A stretch of 64,000 nt of DNA from an uncultured Flavobacteriaceae bacterium (GTDB taxonomy: Bacteria; Bacteroidota; Bacteroidia; Flavobacteriales; Flavobacteriaceae): positions 186,001 through 250,000 of the forward strand of contig CANKZQ010000002.1 in NCBI GenBank assembly GCA_947488345.1. Direction: 5' to 3'. Positions 1 to 9,218 of the stretch are shown here, piece by piece. The translations under genes and the position numbers were made by a program. The notes under the pieces are model-generated. The model was not told the DNA's origin. It made no database searches and saw only the letters and a list, made by a program, of their open reading frames with translations. The stretch's first letter is position 1. The number at the start of each line of letters is the position of its first letter.

Positions 1-1
1 T

Positions 2-1255
2 TCACGAGATGTTTCTGGAAAAGATACCTATCTCGGTGCAAAAAAATGGTTTTCAACGGATGTTGACTATGTGCTAACAGATCCTCCAGAAAGTATTTCA
101 CTTTCCTCTAGTAGTAGCGGTGAGCGAAGAGACGGGCTAATTGCCTATAGCAACGTTGATCCGGGAAATATACTATCCGTTACAGAAAATATGGAGGAAG
201 CACAAAAAATGATTACATCTCATGTCACTTGGGATCTTTCTGAAAGCAAGAACTTATTAAAATGGATGGATCAGTTATATCGAGTTGAAAATGGTCTAAG
301 TATTATCAAAGAACGTTTAAAACGAAACGAAAACGAAGTATATAGTTTAAGGGCATTACAAAACCAAGCAGACTCTATTCAACGTGTTGAAATTTGTACT
401 GAAGCGAAACAAAGAGCGTCTGCAAAACCTGAAAATGCAGATATGTATTATCTCGCCTGTCGATGTATTGAAGATGAAAACATGAAAAATGATGCCTTTA
501 TAAAAGGTCATATGCAATGGAAAGATAACAGATGGTTAGCTTTTGCTGCCGCTTATACCTATGCAGAAAGAGGCGATTGGAGTAAATCTTATGAAGCTTT
601 CACTATTTTGGCGCAACAAGAGGATGCTTTGTCAGAACGGTTAAGTTTAGATGCAGAAAGGGTTCGACGTTTCTACGCATCTAAAGCGAAAGATGCATCA
701 AAATATTCAGATTATTTAATTCCAAGTCAGGAAGTAACTTTTTATAATGATCTAGAAAAAGGAAGTCTCCCTAATTTGAAAAATGACCCGAATAACGCTT
801 ATTATTTATTATCGCAAGGGAAATTTGATGAATCGAAGGTATTTGCTAGTAATTATGAAGTCTATGAACCTTATGTTTTGCGTTTATTAGCAGCGTCGAA
901 AGGCGTTAAAAAAGAGCTTATTGAACAAGCCCTACAATTGCCCGACGATGTTGGTATTAATTATAATACTGTTTGGTCGGCACTTGGGCTCGCAATTCGT
1001 GAGAACAAAGATACCACGTCATATTTTAAAACACTTGATGAGATAGGTATCCCAAACTCTATAGTAGCACAATTTTGTGAATTGGTGAAAACATCACAAT
1101 TCGAAAAAGCAGCAAACATAATTTCTGGACAAGGTTTTGAAGTACGGGCTAATTTTTATGTTTTGGCAAACACGATATTAAACCAAAAAATACCTCCAAA
1201 ATGGAAAAACTATATCAAAACAATCTTGTTTATAGATCAACGGCCATTTTTGTAG
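2..1255 (+). CDS. 3' part of a large protein with helical (TPR-like) repeats, truncated by window edge
   Basis: The reading frame is open from the first bases of the window through the TAG at 1253-1255, so this is the C-terminal part of a longer gene. A GTG at 71 is the first possible start inside the window, but 23 good codons precede it in frame, so it is probably not the real start. The visible part has a short Ser run (about residues 10-15 from that GTG) and then an alpha-helical region with alternating A/Y/L and charged residues, which looks like TPR-type repeats (for example AAAYTYAERGDWSKSYEAF). I see no catalytic motif or signal peptide in this fragment. It converges on the LCAT-like lipase 11 bp downstream. 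Function unknown; the N-terminal domain lies outside the window. Confidence 0.75.
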   Translation, partial: SRDVSGKDTYLGAKKWFSTDVDYVLTDPPESISLSSSSSGERRDGLIAYSNVDPGNILSVTENMEEAQKMITSHVTWDLSESKNLLKWMDQLYRVENGLSIIKERLKRNENEVYSLRALQNQADSIQRVEICTEAKQRASAKPENADMYYLACRCIEDENMKNDAFIKGHMQWKDNRWLAFAAAYTYAERGDWSKSYEAFTILAQQEDALSERLSLDAERVRRFYASKAKDASKYSDYLIPSQEVTFYNDLEKGSLPNLKNDPNNAYYLLSQGKFDESKVFASNYEVYEPYVLRLLAASKGVKKELIEQALQLPDDVGINYNTVWSALGLAIRENKDTTSYFKTLDEIGIPNSIVAQFCELVKTSQFEKAANIISGQGFEVRANFYVLANTILNQKIPPKWKNYIKTILFIDQRPFL

Positions 1256-1266
1256 AAGGATACTTG

Positions 1267-2430
1267 TTACACCACTTTTTCGATTTTTCCACCGGCAGAA
1301 TCATACCATTTTTTTCGTTCGGTCTCGTCGTTTAAAAATCGTTTGATAATATTTTGAACACGTCCGTTATTTAAGAAGAATGCATGCCAATCGGCCCCAA
1401 TAAATCTAGAATCGACCCAAGTCTCAATACCTCGCTGGTTTACTTTTAATGTAAGAATTGAACTTTTAAAGGCAGTTGCACTTTGATCTGGCACGGTTCC
1501 ATCAGCATTTTTTAGTGGGTCGTGTGTTTCATAGTTAAAGAAGTTTTTCAAATGCTCTTCTTTTTTCTGGATGTGTATTTTGTGTTTCGTTTCAGAATTT
1601 CCGCCACATAACACAATTAGTTTTTTCCTGAAGTTAAGACTACATGTGCTAAAATCAAAAATAAAATTATTCTGATCACGAACTTCTCCTAACTTTTCTA
1701 AGCGATGTGCTATTAATTGATGCTTCGCAATGGTATCTGTCCGTTTCGGATCTACTTTTTGTACCTGTTGCCAAAATGTAGCAAAGTCATATGGATCGAA
1801 ATTTTTCTCTGTATTGGAATCTTCAAAACTATAGGCATCTTTATATACAGGGAGTAACTCATAAACTGCAGGAAAGGTCCGAGCAATTTTCCTAAAATCA
1901 TCACTTGAATTGAACAATCTAGATTTCCCTACCACGAGATTAAAACTAGCTTCTATTGAACCTAGAAAGGGAGGAACGGTAAAAATTACGCGATTGACAA
2001 CTTTATCTCTTTCGGGTTCTGAGAGTAGTTTAAAATAGGAAGAAAGTACCAAGGCTCCCATACTATGGGTAAGAAAATTAAAGGAACTAATATTTAGTTT
2101 ATCTCGAAGTTTATGGATGTAGACCTCTAAATCTTTCGCAGATTCCATATTTGATTTTCGCCAATCATATCCAAAAATAAAAACGCGATAGCCTTTAGAT
2201 TTCAAGTAATTGATCATTTCAGAATAGGCTAAATTCTCTACATCTGCACGCTCAATAATAGTTTCTGCTCCAATATCACTAATTCCATTTTTTTGAAGTC
2301 TTAACATATGAATATTAGAGAAGAATTTTTTCACACCAGACCATACCGTTGTAAAATCTTTTTCGTTCACATTAAAAAGTTTGGTTCCTTGAATTCCAGG
2401 GATTAAGATAATTGGTTTTTTGCGTGCCAT
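1267..2430 (-). CDS. LCAT-like alpha/beta-hydrolase (lipase/acyltransferase family)
   Basis: 387 residues. The protein opens with PIILIPGIQGTKLF, the conserved start of the lecithin:cholesterol acyltransferase (LCAT, PF02450) fold. It carries the GYDWR motif (residues 87-91) typical of that family, a nucleophile elbow THSMG with Ser123, an acid motif DGTVP (Asp of the triad) and a late His in ADWHAFFLNNGRV. No signal peptide or membrane segment is seen, so it is probably cytoplasmic or exported by another route. Known family members cleave or transfer acyl groups of phospholipids and sterol esters; the substrate here cannot be read from sequence. It lies tail to tail with the helical-repeat gene. 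The fold and catalytic residues are clear; the specific activity is inference. Confidence 0.85.
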   Translation of the reverse strand: MARKKPIILIPGIQGTKLFNVNEKDFTTVWSGVKKFFSNIHMLRLQKNGISDIGAETIIERADVENLAYSEMINYLKSKGYRVFIFGYDWRKSNMESAKDLEVYIHKLRDKLNISSFNFLTHSMGALVLSSYFKLLSEPERDKVVNRVIFTVPPFLGSIEASFNLVVGKSRLFNSSDDFRKIARTFPAVYELLPVYKDAYSFEDSNTEKNFDPYDFATFWQQVQKVDPKRTDTIAKHQLIAHRLEKLGEVRDQNNFIFDFSTCSLNFRKKLIVLCGGNSETKHKIHIQKKEEHLKNFFNYETHDPLKNADGTVPDQSATAFKSSILTLKVNQRGIETWVDSRFIGADWHAFFLNNGRVQNIIKRFLNDETERKKWYDSAGGKIEKVV

Positions 2431-2501
2431 ATTAGAAATTTTTTATTGCTTCTTAAAATTATAGGTTTCTTAAATCAAAACCAATTTCAGAAGTAAAAAA
2501 C

Positions 2502-2589
2502 AGGAATAACCCTGTAAAACACAAGGGAAAATTCTTTGAAAATAGAGGTATTTTCCTCTTGATTCACTTCCGTATGACATGTACATTTG
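2502..2589 (+). promoter_or_regulatory. Promoter with three 22-bp-spaced AGG-N6-CCT operator units (copy 1)
   Basis: AGG occurs at 2502, 2524 and 2546, exactly 22 bp apart. Each is followed by a CCT-like half (2511-2513 CCT, 2533-2535 TCT, 2555-2557 CCT), giving three inverted-repeat units. One base after the last CCT comes TTG (2559-2561) as -33, and 20 bp further TACATTTG (2582-2589) matches the Bacteroidota -7 box TAnnTTTG. The same layout recurs near 23.7, 35.3 and 41.8 kb. Transcription should start near 2596, downstream of the ATG at 2559, which argues for a translation start at 2694 or 2700. Confidence 0.75.
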
Positions 2590-2693
2590 TGGTGCTCTAC
2601 AATATTGCTAGTCAATATACAATAGTGTATAAAGCTGCCACTTTTGCTATGCCATCCCTTTCACCCCAATTGCAGCTTATCATTAAAAATTTT

Positions 2694-3995
2694 ATGACTA
2701 TGAAAAATGAGAAAAAGAGTGCTTGCTGTCCAGAGTTAACGGATGGGAAGAAATGTGATTACTTAGATTTTGTCTATCGTTTAACGCATCATACTGATGT
2801 GAGACTCGACAATCAAGTACGAAGAGTACCAGTTGAAGTAGCGTTGCATGTACGAGTAGAAAGATGTACAGGGCCACTTCAATTGGGTAATCTTGTGTAC
2901 AGCACAACCTTGTTGCCTGGAGAAAAAGTTCGTTTGTATACCCAAGATCGTCGATCGCGGTTTTCCTTTGATAGTGAAACACAACTATCGTACAGGCATG
3001 AGCAGACGGCTGAAGAGCAATTTTATTTAGATTCGTATGAGAAACTCATGTCTGATTTAGATAGCCGTGAAGATATTAACTCAAGCTCTTCAAGCAGCGG
3101 AAGTGCTAGTAGTGACGCTTCAACAAGTGGCATACTTGGTACTGCAATATTCGGTCCTTCTGCTTCAATTTCGGGAAGCTTTGATGCTTCCTCTACTAGA
3201 GATTTTATGAGAGAACTTAGCATCCATGCTGAAGCCAGTCATAATAAATCAATACAAATGACTCGTGAAACAAACGCCACACAAATAGGTGAGGTGTCAA
3301 CGCGTACGCATGCAGAAGGTGAAAGTGAAAGTCATGTAGAAAGCAGCAGCAGAACCTTCAACAATGAGAATAGATGTCATTCTGTGAGTTATTTGTTTTA
3401 TCAGGTAGATAAGCAACAAACCACGAAGGTGAGTATCAAGGCAATCAAAACTCGGGTTATTGATTTAGCAGCACCAAGTGAAGTTGTAAACAGACCTATT
3501 TTGACAAATACAAAACTCTCGGTGATACCAACGGCAGTATTGGCGACCTCAGAAAAGTTGCCAAGCAAGATTAAGGAGCTAAATGCCTTAGACAGAAGTG
3601 GCGTTTCTAATTTGAAAGCGGCATCATTTGCTGGAAATACCCGATTTAGTACGATACAACCAATGAGTGAAGCAGTTCGGTTGAAGGCTCTTGAGAATGT
3701 TCAAAATGAATTAGTCAAGGCCAAGATCATGACAAAAGATGGTAAAGCAACAAAGGAAACGATTGCTGACTTTTCATTTGAATTTCAAACGACAATTCCT
3801 ACTGCCGGCGTGGTGGTTAAAGGATGTTTAGATGACTGTAATGTATGTGAAGATAGCTTGATAGAAGAAATACAAGTAGATTTGGAGCATAAGAAATTGC
3901 AGAACAAATTGCTTGCAAAACAAATAGAACTGCTCGAAAAATCACAAGAATATAGATGTTGTCCTGTTGAAGAAACAGCCGAAGAAGATGCTTAA
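2694..3995 (+). CDS. Unrecognised Ser-rich, Cys-containing protein under a 22-bp-repeat promoter
   Basis: About 433 residues from ATG 2694 (ATG 2700 is equally possible). Longer in-frame starts exist (2559, 2649), but the promoter at 2559-2589 rules out the first. I do not recognise the family. Visible parts are: an N-terminal Cys cluster (ACCPE, KKCDY); a hydrophobic beta-rich section with LLPGEKVRLYTQDRRSRF; a Ser/Gly-rich stretch (about residues 129-146) followed by a flexible Ala/Ser/Gly segment; a polar helical region; a Cys cluster GCLDDCNVCED; and a C-terminal coiled-coil-like helix ending in RCCPVEE. No signal peptide or membrane span is seen. It stands alone with its own promoter and a strong terminator downstream. 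Paired Cys could bind metal or form disulfides. Function unknown. Confidence 0.8.
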   Translation: MTMKNEKKSACCPELTDGKKCDYLDFVYRLTHHTDVRLDNQVRRVPVEVALHVRVERCTGPLQLGNLVYSTTLLPGEKVRLYTQDRRSRFSFDSETQLSYRHEQTAEEQFYLDSYEKLMSDLDSREDINSSSSSSGSASSDASTSGILGTAIFGPSASISGSFDASSTRDFMRELSIHAEASHNKSIQMTRETNATQIGEVSTRTHAEGESESHVESSSRTFNNENRCHSVSYLFYQVDKQQTTKVSIKAIKTRVIDLAAPSEVVNRPILTNTKLSVIPTAVLATSEKLPSKIKELNALDRSGVSNLKAASFAGNTRFSTIQPMSEAVRLKALENVQNELVKAKIMTKDGKATKETIADFSFEFQTTIPTAGVVVKGCLDDCNVCEDSLIEEIQVDLEHKKLQNKLLAKQIELLEKSQEYRCCPVEETAEEDA

Positions 3996-4020
3996 ATCAA
4001 CAGTATCTATATCCTATGTT

Positions 4021-4051
4021 AAAACGGAAATTTTAACGATTTCCGTTTTTT
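4021..4051 (+). terminator. Rho-independent terminator after the Ser-rich gene
   Basis: AAAACGGAAA (4021-4030) pairs with TTTCCGTTTT (4040-4049) across a 9-nt loop and is followed by more T residues. The stem is perfect, and the T run suits termination of the plus-strand gene ending at 3995. Confidence 0.85.
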
Positions 4052-4142
4052 ACATTCATACCATGTGCCAGCCTCATATAATACGAAAACATTAAAGATG
4101 TGAAACACACTTTGAAAGAATTATTATATTTACTTCATATTT

Positions 4143-5258
4143 ATGAGATTAGTTATTGACTTCATTTTGGTTTCAAGCATAGTACTTGTGTTACTCATAT
4201 TACTCGTTTTGGTGAAATATAAAAAGAAGAATGCACCGCAACGATTTTTGACAATTATATTCAGTGTACTTTTTTTCTTGCAATTTTCATCATATGGAAT
4301 CTTTCATCAAATACGTTGGCTTCAGTATGTTTCCCTTTTTTTTGAAGGAGTCTTACTTTTATTTGGCCCTTTAATATTTTTATATGTTAAGTCATTAGAA
4401 ACTACTAAAAAGGTAACGTTTAAAAACACTCTACCGCATTTCTTACCCTATTTAATATATGTATTTGTCCTGACAATTCCTGTATTGGTGAGCGCGTTTA
4501 AGAAGAAATATATCTTTGACTATTTACTTTTTGTGAATGAGTATTATTACATACGTGATTACGGAGAATTACTTTTTGTAGGAATCTATTTGTGTTTTTC
4601 ATTAACATACATATACAAGACCACATCGAATCTTAAGAATTTATTTTCCATTATGGAGTATAAAAATATCAAATGGCTGGGTATTTTCATTATTGGATTG
4701 TTGACATTAGTAGTAATGAATATGATTATTCTTTCACTTGAAATTTATCAAGGGACAAATTTAAGTCTTGATTTTATTACAGTGCTTTCTTTTCTACTAT
4801 TCATAAGTTATCTAGGTTATTTTGGAGTGAATCAGTCACAAATTTTTATTCCCGATTATTTAATCAAATCTGAGTTCAGAAAAGATTCTCAACTAAAACG
4901 CGTCTATATATCGCAAGAAGAGATTTTAGAAATGGATAAAAAAATAAGTTCAATCTTCGAAATACAAAAGCTATTTCTTGACGATGCTCTTACGCTACAC
5001 AAACTAGCTAATTCACTTCAAACGTCCGACAAAAAATTATCCTTCTACTTGAATCATCATTTGAAGACAAATTTTTATGATTTTATTAATAAATATCGCG
5101 TAAAAGAATTCAAATTGATTCTTCAAAATCAAACAATGACCAATTTCTCTCTCTTAGGAATCGCTTTTGAATGCGGCTTTAAGTCTAAAAGTAGCTTCAA
5201 TAGAATTTTTAAAAAAGAAACGGGCCTTTCGCCTTCACAATACAAAGCTTCTATTTGA
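4143..5258 (+). CDS. Membrane-bound AraC-family transcriptional regulator
   Basis: 371 residues. The N-terminal ~240 residues form about seven or eight hydrophobic segments, including the motif LLFGPLIFLYVKSL found in the 7TM-AraC regulators common in Bacteroidota. The last ~100 residues are an AraC-type double helix-turn-helix: LTLHKLANSLQTSDKKLSFY for the first, and IAFECGFKSKSSFNRIFKKETGLSPSQYK for the second, which matches the family signature. It should be an inner-membrane sensor that binds DNA directly. It sits upstream of, and in the same direction as, a serine hydrolase 85 bp away, so it may control the 5.3-9.2 kb cluster (inference). No strong promoter match was found in its 150-bp upstream gap. 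Confidence 0.88.
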   Translation: MRLVIDFILVSSIVLVLLILLVLVKYKKKNAPQRFLTIIFSVLFFLQFSSYGIFHQIRWLQYVSLFFEGVLLLFGPLIFLYVKSLETTKKVTFKNTLPHFLPYLIYVFVLTIPVLVSAFKKKYIFDYLLFVNEYYYIRDYGELLFVGIYLCFSLTYIYKTTSNLKNLFSIMEYKNIKWLGIFIIGLLTLVVMNMIILSLEIYQGTNLSLDFITVLSFLLFISYLGYFGVNQSQIFIPDYLIKSEFRKDSQLKRVYISQEEILEMDKKISSIFEIQKLFLDDALTLHKLANSLQTSDKKLSFYLNHHLKTNFYDFINKYRVKEFKLILQNQTMTNFSLLGIAFECGFKSKSSFNRIFKKETGLSPSQYKASI

Positions 5259-5343
5259 CATGACAAAATAGGTCTCATGACTTCGCATAGGTCGATTAAT
5301 AACTTTTGAATCTATTTCTTCGCAGAGTCAAAAAAAAATAGAT

Positions 5344-6588
5344 ATGCCAAATCACGTTAAGCTCAATAAATTTTTCTGTATCACCTGTATTGCTTTACTA
5401 ACCTTTACTTGTCAAGAATCCAAAAAAGAAATCTTAACAAAACGGCTTGAAGAAATTGCTACTCAAAAGTATTTACCTGGCTTTGCCGTTTCTGTTGTAA
5501 ATGATACCGAAATTATTTATCAAAATGCATTTGGTTTTGCAAACTTGGAAAGCAAAAAGCGATACAAGACATCCACAATTCAGTCTATAGCCTCAATATC
5601 AAAAACTACTATAGGGATCGCTTTAATGAAATTGGTTGAACAAGGTCAATTGAAATTGAGCACTCCAATTAATGATATAGTACCCTTCAAAATTTTTAAT
5701 CCAAATTTTAGAAGCGACCCAATTAGAATAATACATCTAGCAACGCATACTTCCGGTATAGTTGATACTGAGAATAATTATGATGATCGGAATAAATATT
5801 TCATCTCTGAAACCCTGATTGATAAAAAGAAAACACCGACCGACTGGTTATCATATTTTGATACTTGGAAAAGTAACAAGGCCTTAACTCTATCAGAGTA
5901 TTGTAATAAAACATTGAAGGAAGATGGAGAATGGTATCGAGTCGATTCCTATTCTAAGTATAAACCCGGCGAACACTACCAATACTCAAATATCGGAGCA
6001 AATTTAGCGGCTTATATTATCGAGTTGGTTTCGGATAAGACGTTTAAGGATTTTACTAAAGATTTCATTTTCCATCCACTTTCTATGCATGATGTAGCTT
6101 GGAATATCGATGAAATAGATAAAAATGAACTAGCGACTTCCTATGTTACCGAAGATCTTTTAGCAACTCCTTTCTTTGGAAATAGTACTTATGCTGATGG
6201 TGGACTTTATGCGTCGTGCCAAGATCTAAGTAAATATCTCTTGGAAGTAATTAAAGGGTATAATGGTCAAGGGACTTTGTTAGATATAAAGAGTTTCGAA
6301 GAAATGTTTGAAAAGCATTTGCCTGATGGGCTCACAAAACAAAGTAATCAAAAGAAAATTATGAATAGTGGTGTGTTTTGGATGCATTCTGTGAATGGCT
6401 CCATTTATCATAACGGAGGTAATCCTCTAGGTGGAACAATTTACATGTGGTTCAATCCAACGAATAATACTGGTCGAATCTTAATGACGAATTATTTAGT
6501 AGAAGAGAAGGAGTCCTATGTTCAGTTTATGGATATCTGGAAAGCTTTAGAAGAGTATTCTTTAAAGTCAACCGAATCTTCTCTCTAA
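5344..6588 (+). CDS. Serine hydrolase, class C beta-lactamase/PBP family, probable lipoprotein
   Basis: 414 residues. A hydrophobic N terminus ends at TFTC, a plausible though imperfect lipobox, so the protein is probably exported and lipidated. The beta-lactamase (PF00144) landmarks are all present: SISK as the SxxK nucleophile/Lys motif in IASISKTTIG, YSN in HYQYSNIGANLA as the YxN motif, and HNGG in place of KTG. Family members include D-aminopeptidases, esterases and PBP-like hydrolases, and sequence alone does not separate them. It is the first of three consecutive plus-strand hydrolase genes (5.3-9.2 kb) behind a membrane AraC regulator. True beta-lactamase activity is possible but not the default expectation for this family. 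Confidence 0.85.
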   Translation: MPNHVKLNKFFCITCIALLTFTCQESKKEILTKRLEEIATQKYLPGFAVSVVNDTEIIYQNAFGFANLESKKRYKTSTIQSIASISKTTIGIALMKLVEQGQLKLSTPINDIVPFKIFNPNFRSDPIRIIHLATHTSGIVDTENNYDDRNKYFISETLIDKKKTPTDWLSYFDTWKSNKALTLSEYCNKTLKEDGEWYRVDSYSKYKPGEHYQYSNIGANLAAYIIELVSDKTFKDFTKDFIFHPLSMHDVAWNIDEIDKNELATSYVTEDLLATPFFGNSTYADGGLYASCQDLSKYLLEVIKGYNGQGTLLDIKSFEEMFEKHLPDGLTKQSNQKKIMNSGVFWMHSVNGSIYHNGGNPLGGTIYMWFNPTNNTGRILMTNYLVEEKESYVQFMDIWKALEEYSLKSTESSL

Positions 6589-6657
6589 ATTAATTGAAAA
6601 TGTATTATTAAAACAAAAGAATTAAGAATACTAACCTTTATATTGACTCTTTGCATT

Positions 6658-7938
6658 ATGAAAAACAACAACATTATTTTTTTAGTCATAATTGTATTTT
6701 TTTTATCGGCTCACAAGCTTCATGCCTGTAGTATTTTTTGCGCAGTAAAAAAAGGAGAGGTATTAGCCGCTGGTAATGAAGATTGGTCAGATCCATTTTC
6801 CAAAATATGGATTCGGCCTGCTTCCGCAGGAAATTATGGGAGCATCAATCTAGGACATTCGGATTATCAAATTCAGGCGGCAATTAATGAACATGGATTA
6901 TTTTTCGATTTCGCATACATTCCAAAAGTAGAAGGTAAAAATAACATCAATAAGACACGTTTTGATGGAAATTTGTTTTCTGAGATATTAGACCATTGTA
7001 AAACGGTAAATGAGGCATTGGCATACTTGAAGAAACATCAATATGAATCATCAACAAATCAAATACTTTTAGCCGATGCAACAGGAAATTCTGTTATTGT
7101 AAATCAAGATATAATTCTAGGTAGAGATGGATCAAATTATCAAATCATTACCAATTTCAATGCATGTGAAATAAATACAGGAAATTACGATTGCAAACGG
7201 TTTCAGATAATTGATGAAGGACTATCAAATACTGATAGTATATCAATTCCTCTTTTTCGACAGTTATTGAGCAGGACGCATCAAGAAGGAACTCACCCGA
7301 CACAATATTCTTATATTTTTGACTTGAAAAGAGGTAATATTAAGTTGTATTCATTTCATAATTATGAAGATGCAATTTCACTGAATGTACAGAAAGAGCT
7401 TTCAAAGGGATATTACATACAAAACTTGAAAGACTTATTTCCCATCACTTTCGAAGAAGAATATTTCAGGCTACATCATAAAGATTCATTAAAGCAAAGT
7501 GTTCTCAAGGAAATTAGATCAAAAGGCGTGGAAAAAGGTCTTGCATATTATTCAACTTATAAAAAAAAATACCCGAAAGCTGGATCATATCCTTTTGTTT
7601 TATGGGATATTGGAGCAGATTTAGTCATGAATACTTGGTCTAAAGAAACGAGTGGCAAACCCTTTGATTATTGGTGGCACCCTCAAAAGTACTTACACTG
7701 GGAAACTAAAGATATTTCTGTGAATAATGCTCTGGCTGTATTCAACCAACTTGAAGAAGATATTAAAGGAGACGATCTAAGACAGTACATCGGCGTATAT
7801 GAAATGAAAGCCTTCATTTATAGATTACTTGATAATCGAGATAAGTCAAAACAATATCTCAAAAAAACCTTAAACGTGGCCACAGAAGAAACAGGAAATT
7901 ATCATCGTGCGAAGTATATACTTGACAATTTTGAATAA
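6658..7938 (+). CDS. Secreted Ntn-hydrolase, choloylglycine/penicillin V acylase-like (linear amide C-N hydrolase)
   Basis: 426 residues from ATG 6658; an upstream ATG at 6643 would add five residues before the signal peptide and is less likely. The signal peptide ends at HA|CS. Cleavage would expose Cys as the N-terminal nucleophile, as in choloylglycine hydrolases and penicillin V acylases. The following GNEDW carries the conserved Asp region of that fold, and IQAAINEHGLFF matches the family's inner strand. The C-terminal ~130 residues are helical and TPR-like (DKSKQYLKKTLNVA), longer than a minimal acylase. The substrate is an amide of unknown type (bile acid analogue, N-acyl homoserine lactone, penicillin or N-acyl amino acid). 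It lies between two beta-lactamase-fold hydrolases, probably in one transcription unit. Confidence 0.8.
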   Translation: MKNNNIIFLVIIVFFLSAHKLHACSIFCAVKKGEVLAAGNEDWSDPFSKIWIRPASAGNYGSINLGHSDYQIQAAINEHGLFFDFAYIPKVEGKNNINKTRFDGNLFSEILDHCKTVNEALAYLKKHQYESSTNQILLADATGNSVIVNQDIILGRDGSNYQIITNFNACEINTGNYDCKRFQIIDEGLSNTDSISIPLFRQLLSRTHQEGTHPTQYSYIFDLKRGNIKLYSFHNYEDAISLNVQKELSKGYYIQNLKDLFPITFEEEYFRLHHKDSLKQSVLKEIRSKGVEKGLAYYSTYKKKYPKAGSYPFVLWDIGADLVMNTWSKETSGKPFDYWWHPQKYLHWETKDISVNNALAVFNQLEEDIKGDDLRQYIGVYEMKAFIYRLLDNRDKSKQYLKKTLNVATEETGNYHRAKYILDNFE

Positions 7939-7984
7939 GACAAGTTTAAAAGTTTGCCTGAAGACAATACATACTAAATTTAGT

Positions 7985-9193
7985 ATGGCATGTCGATCAA
8001 ATTTAGGCTGGATATGTCTTACTTCAATACTGTTTCTTAGTTGCAATGAAGGACAAAAAGAATATTCAGAACCAGTAAAAAGTTTATTAGGCTTTACCAT
8101 TCCTGAAGAACGAATTAATTCTTTTATTGAGTATGAGATGGAATCTAAAGGAATTAATGGAGCCTCTATTGCGATTGTCAATAATGGCGCCATAGCTTAC
8201 AAAAAAGTATTTGGTTATAGTAACAAAGAAAATGAACAAAAAGTAACAGTAGAAACAATTTTTGAAGGAGCATCTTTGTCAAAGCCATTATTTGCATACT
8301 TCGTCATGATGTTGGTGCAAGATGGTATTTTAACTCTCGATAAGCCGCTTTACAAATACCTCGAAAATTCTGAGTTATCGGAGGATAATAGATATAAAAG
8401 AATCACAGCTCGTATGGTTCTTTCTCATACTTCGGGCCTTCCAAATTGGAGAGAATTTGAAAGCGATAAAAAACTAAAGATTTTAGATGAACCTGGCACT
8501 GTATATAGATATTCAGGAGAAGGTTATCAATATTTGACAAAGGTTTTGAAGCATCTATTACGAACTGACTCGCAAGGGTTAGACCAGATATTTCAAGAAA
8601 AAGTAATAATACCGCTCAATTTGAAAAACATATGGTTCGTCCAAAATGATTTTACTAGAAAACACAAAGCTCAGCCTTATGATAAAAAAGGAAATAAGAT
8701 TGATTGGAATCAAAGTTATTGGTATCAAAAGGATAATAATGTTTTTGTTGGGGCGTCTTCAATGCACACGGAAGCTGTAGCATATGCGGATTGGTTGGTC
8801 GCACTTATGAATAATAGAGGTTTAAACCAAGGTGGGTATGAAGAATTGTTCAAAGATCATTCAATCACACCGCATAGACAATTTGGAGCAGTAAAATATG
8901 CATTAGGATTTTTTAAATCTGAATTGCCTTTCGGGACTATCTATTCGCATGAAGGAGGACAAGAAGGTTTTTCTTCTTGGTTTAGTATGGAGAAAAATAA
9001 AAAATGGGCTATAATTTTATTCACTAACTCTGAATCTGGTGGTGAAATGGGGTTGGACTTAACTTTATTCTTATTATTCGGAAGACCCATAAATCACGTC
9101 TATATTATAGCGTCATTAATAATTATTCCTTTGCTATTTGCGTTCATATTTGGTATAAAAAAAACACTAAAGAAAATTCATAAAAATAAATGA
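7985..9193 (+). CDS. Serine hydrolase lipoprotein (class C beta-lactamase family) with a C-terminal membrane anchor
   Basis: 402 residues from ATG 7985. An earlier start at 7907 would overlap the preceding gene and add a non-signal extension, whereas 7985 gives a clean signal peptide with the lipobox LFLSC. SLSK (in GASLSKPLF) is the SxxK motif; the YxN position reads YSG (VYRYSGEGYQYL), a common variant; SHEGG supplies the third motif. A hydrophobic helix near the C terminus (YIIASLIIIPLLFAFIFG) followed by Lys residues looks like a transmembrane anchor, so the enzyme may be fixed at both ends. It lies 46 bp after the Ntn-hydrolase gene, probably co-transcribed. Substrate unknown. Confidence 0.85.
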   Translation: MACRSNLGWICLTSILFLSCNEGQKEYSEPVKSLLGFTIPEERINSFIEYEMESKGINGASIAIVNNGAIAYKKVFGYSNKENEQKVTVETIFEGASLSKPLFAYFVMMLVQDGILTLDKPLYKYLENSELSEDNRYKRITARMVLSHTSGLPNWREFESDKKLKILDEPGTVYRYSGEGYQYLTKVLKHLLRTDSQGLDQIFQEKVIIPLNLKNIWFVQNDFTRKHKAQPYDKKGNKIDWNQSYWYQKDNNVFVGASSMHTEAVAYADWLVALMNNRGLNQGGYEELFKDHSITPHRQFGAVKYALGFFKSELPFGTIYSHEGGQEGFSSWFSMEKNKKWAIILFTNSESGGEMGLDLTLFLLFGRPINHVYIIASLIIIPLLFAFIFGIKKTLKKIHKNK

Positions 9194-9218
9194 ATGAAAG
9201 ATTAAATCAGTTTCAAAT

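Noticed and set aside
2502-2557. Triple 22-bp repeats as a CRISPR-like array
   Set aside because: Only the AGG and CCT ends are conserved, there are three units with no unique spacers, and the array is locked to a promoter.
2559-2693. N-terminal extension of the Ser-rich protein from ATG 2559
   Set aside because: The -33 and -7 promoter boxes lie inside this segment, so it would not be on the transcript.
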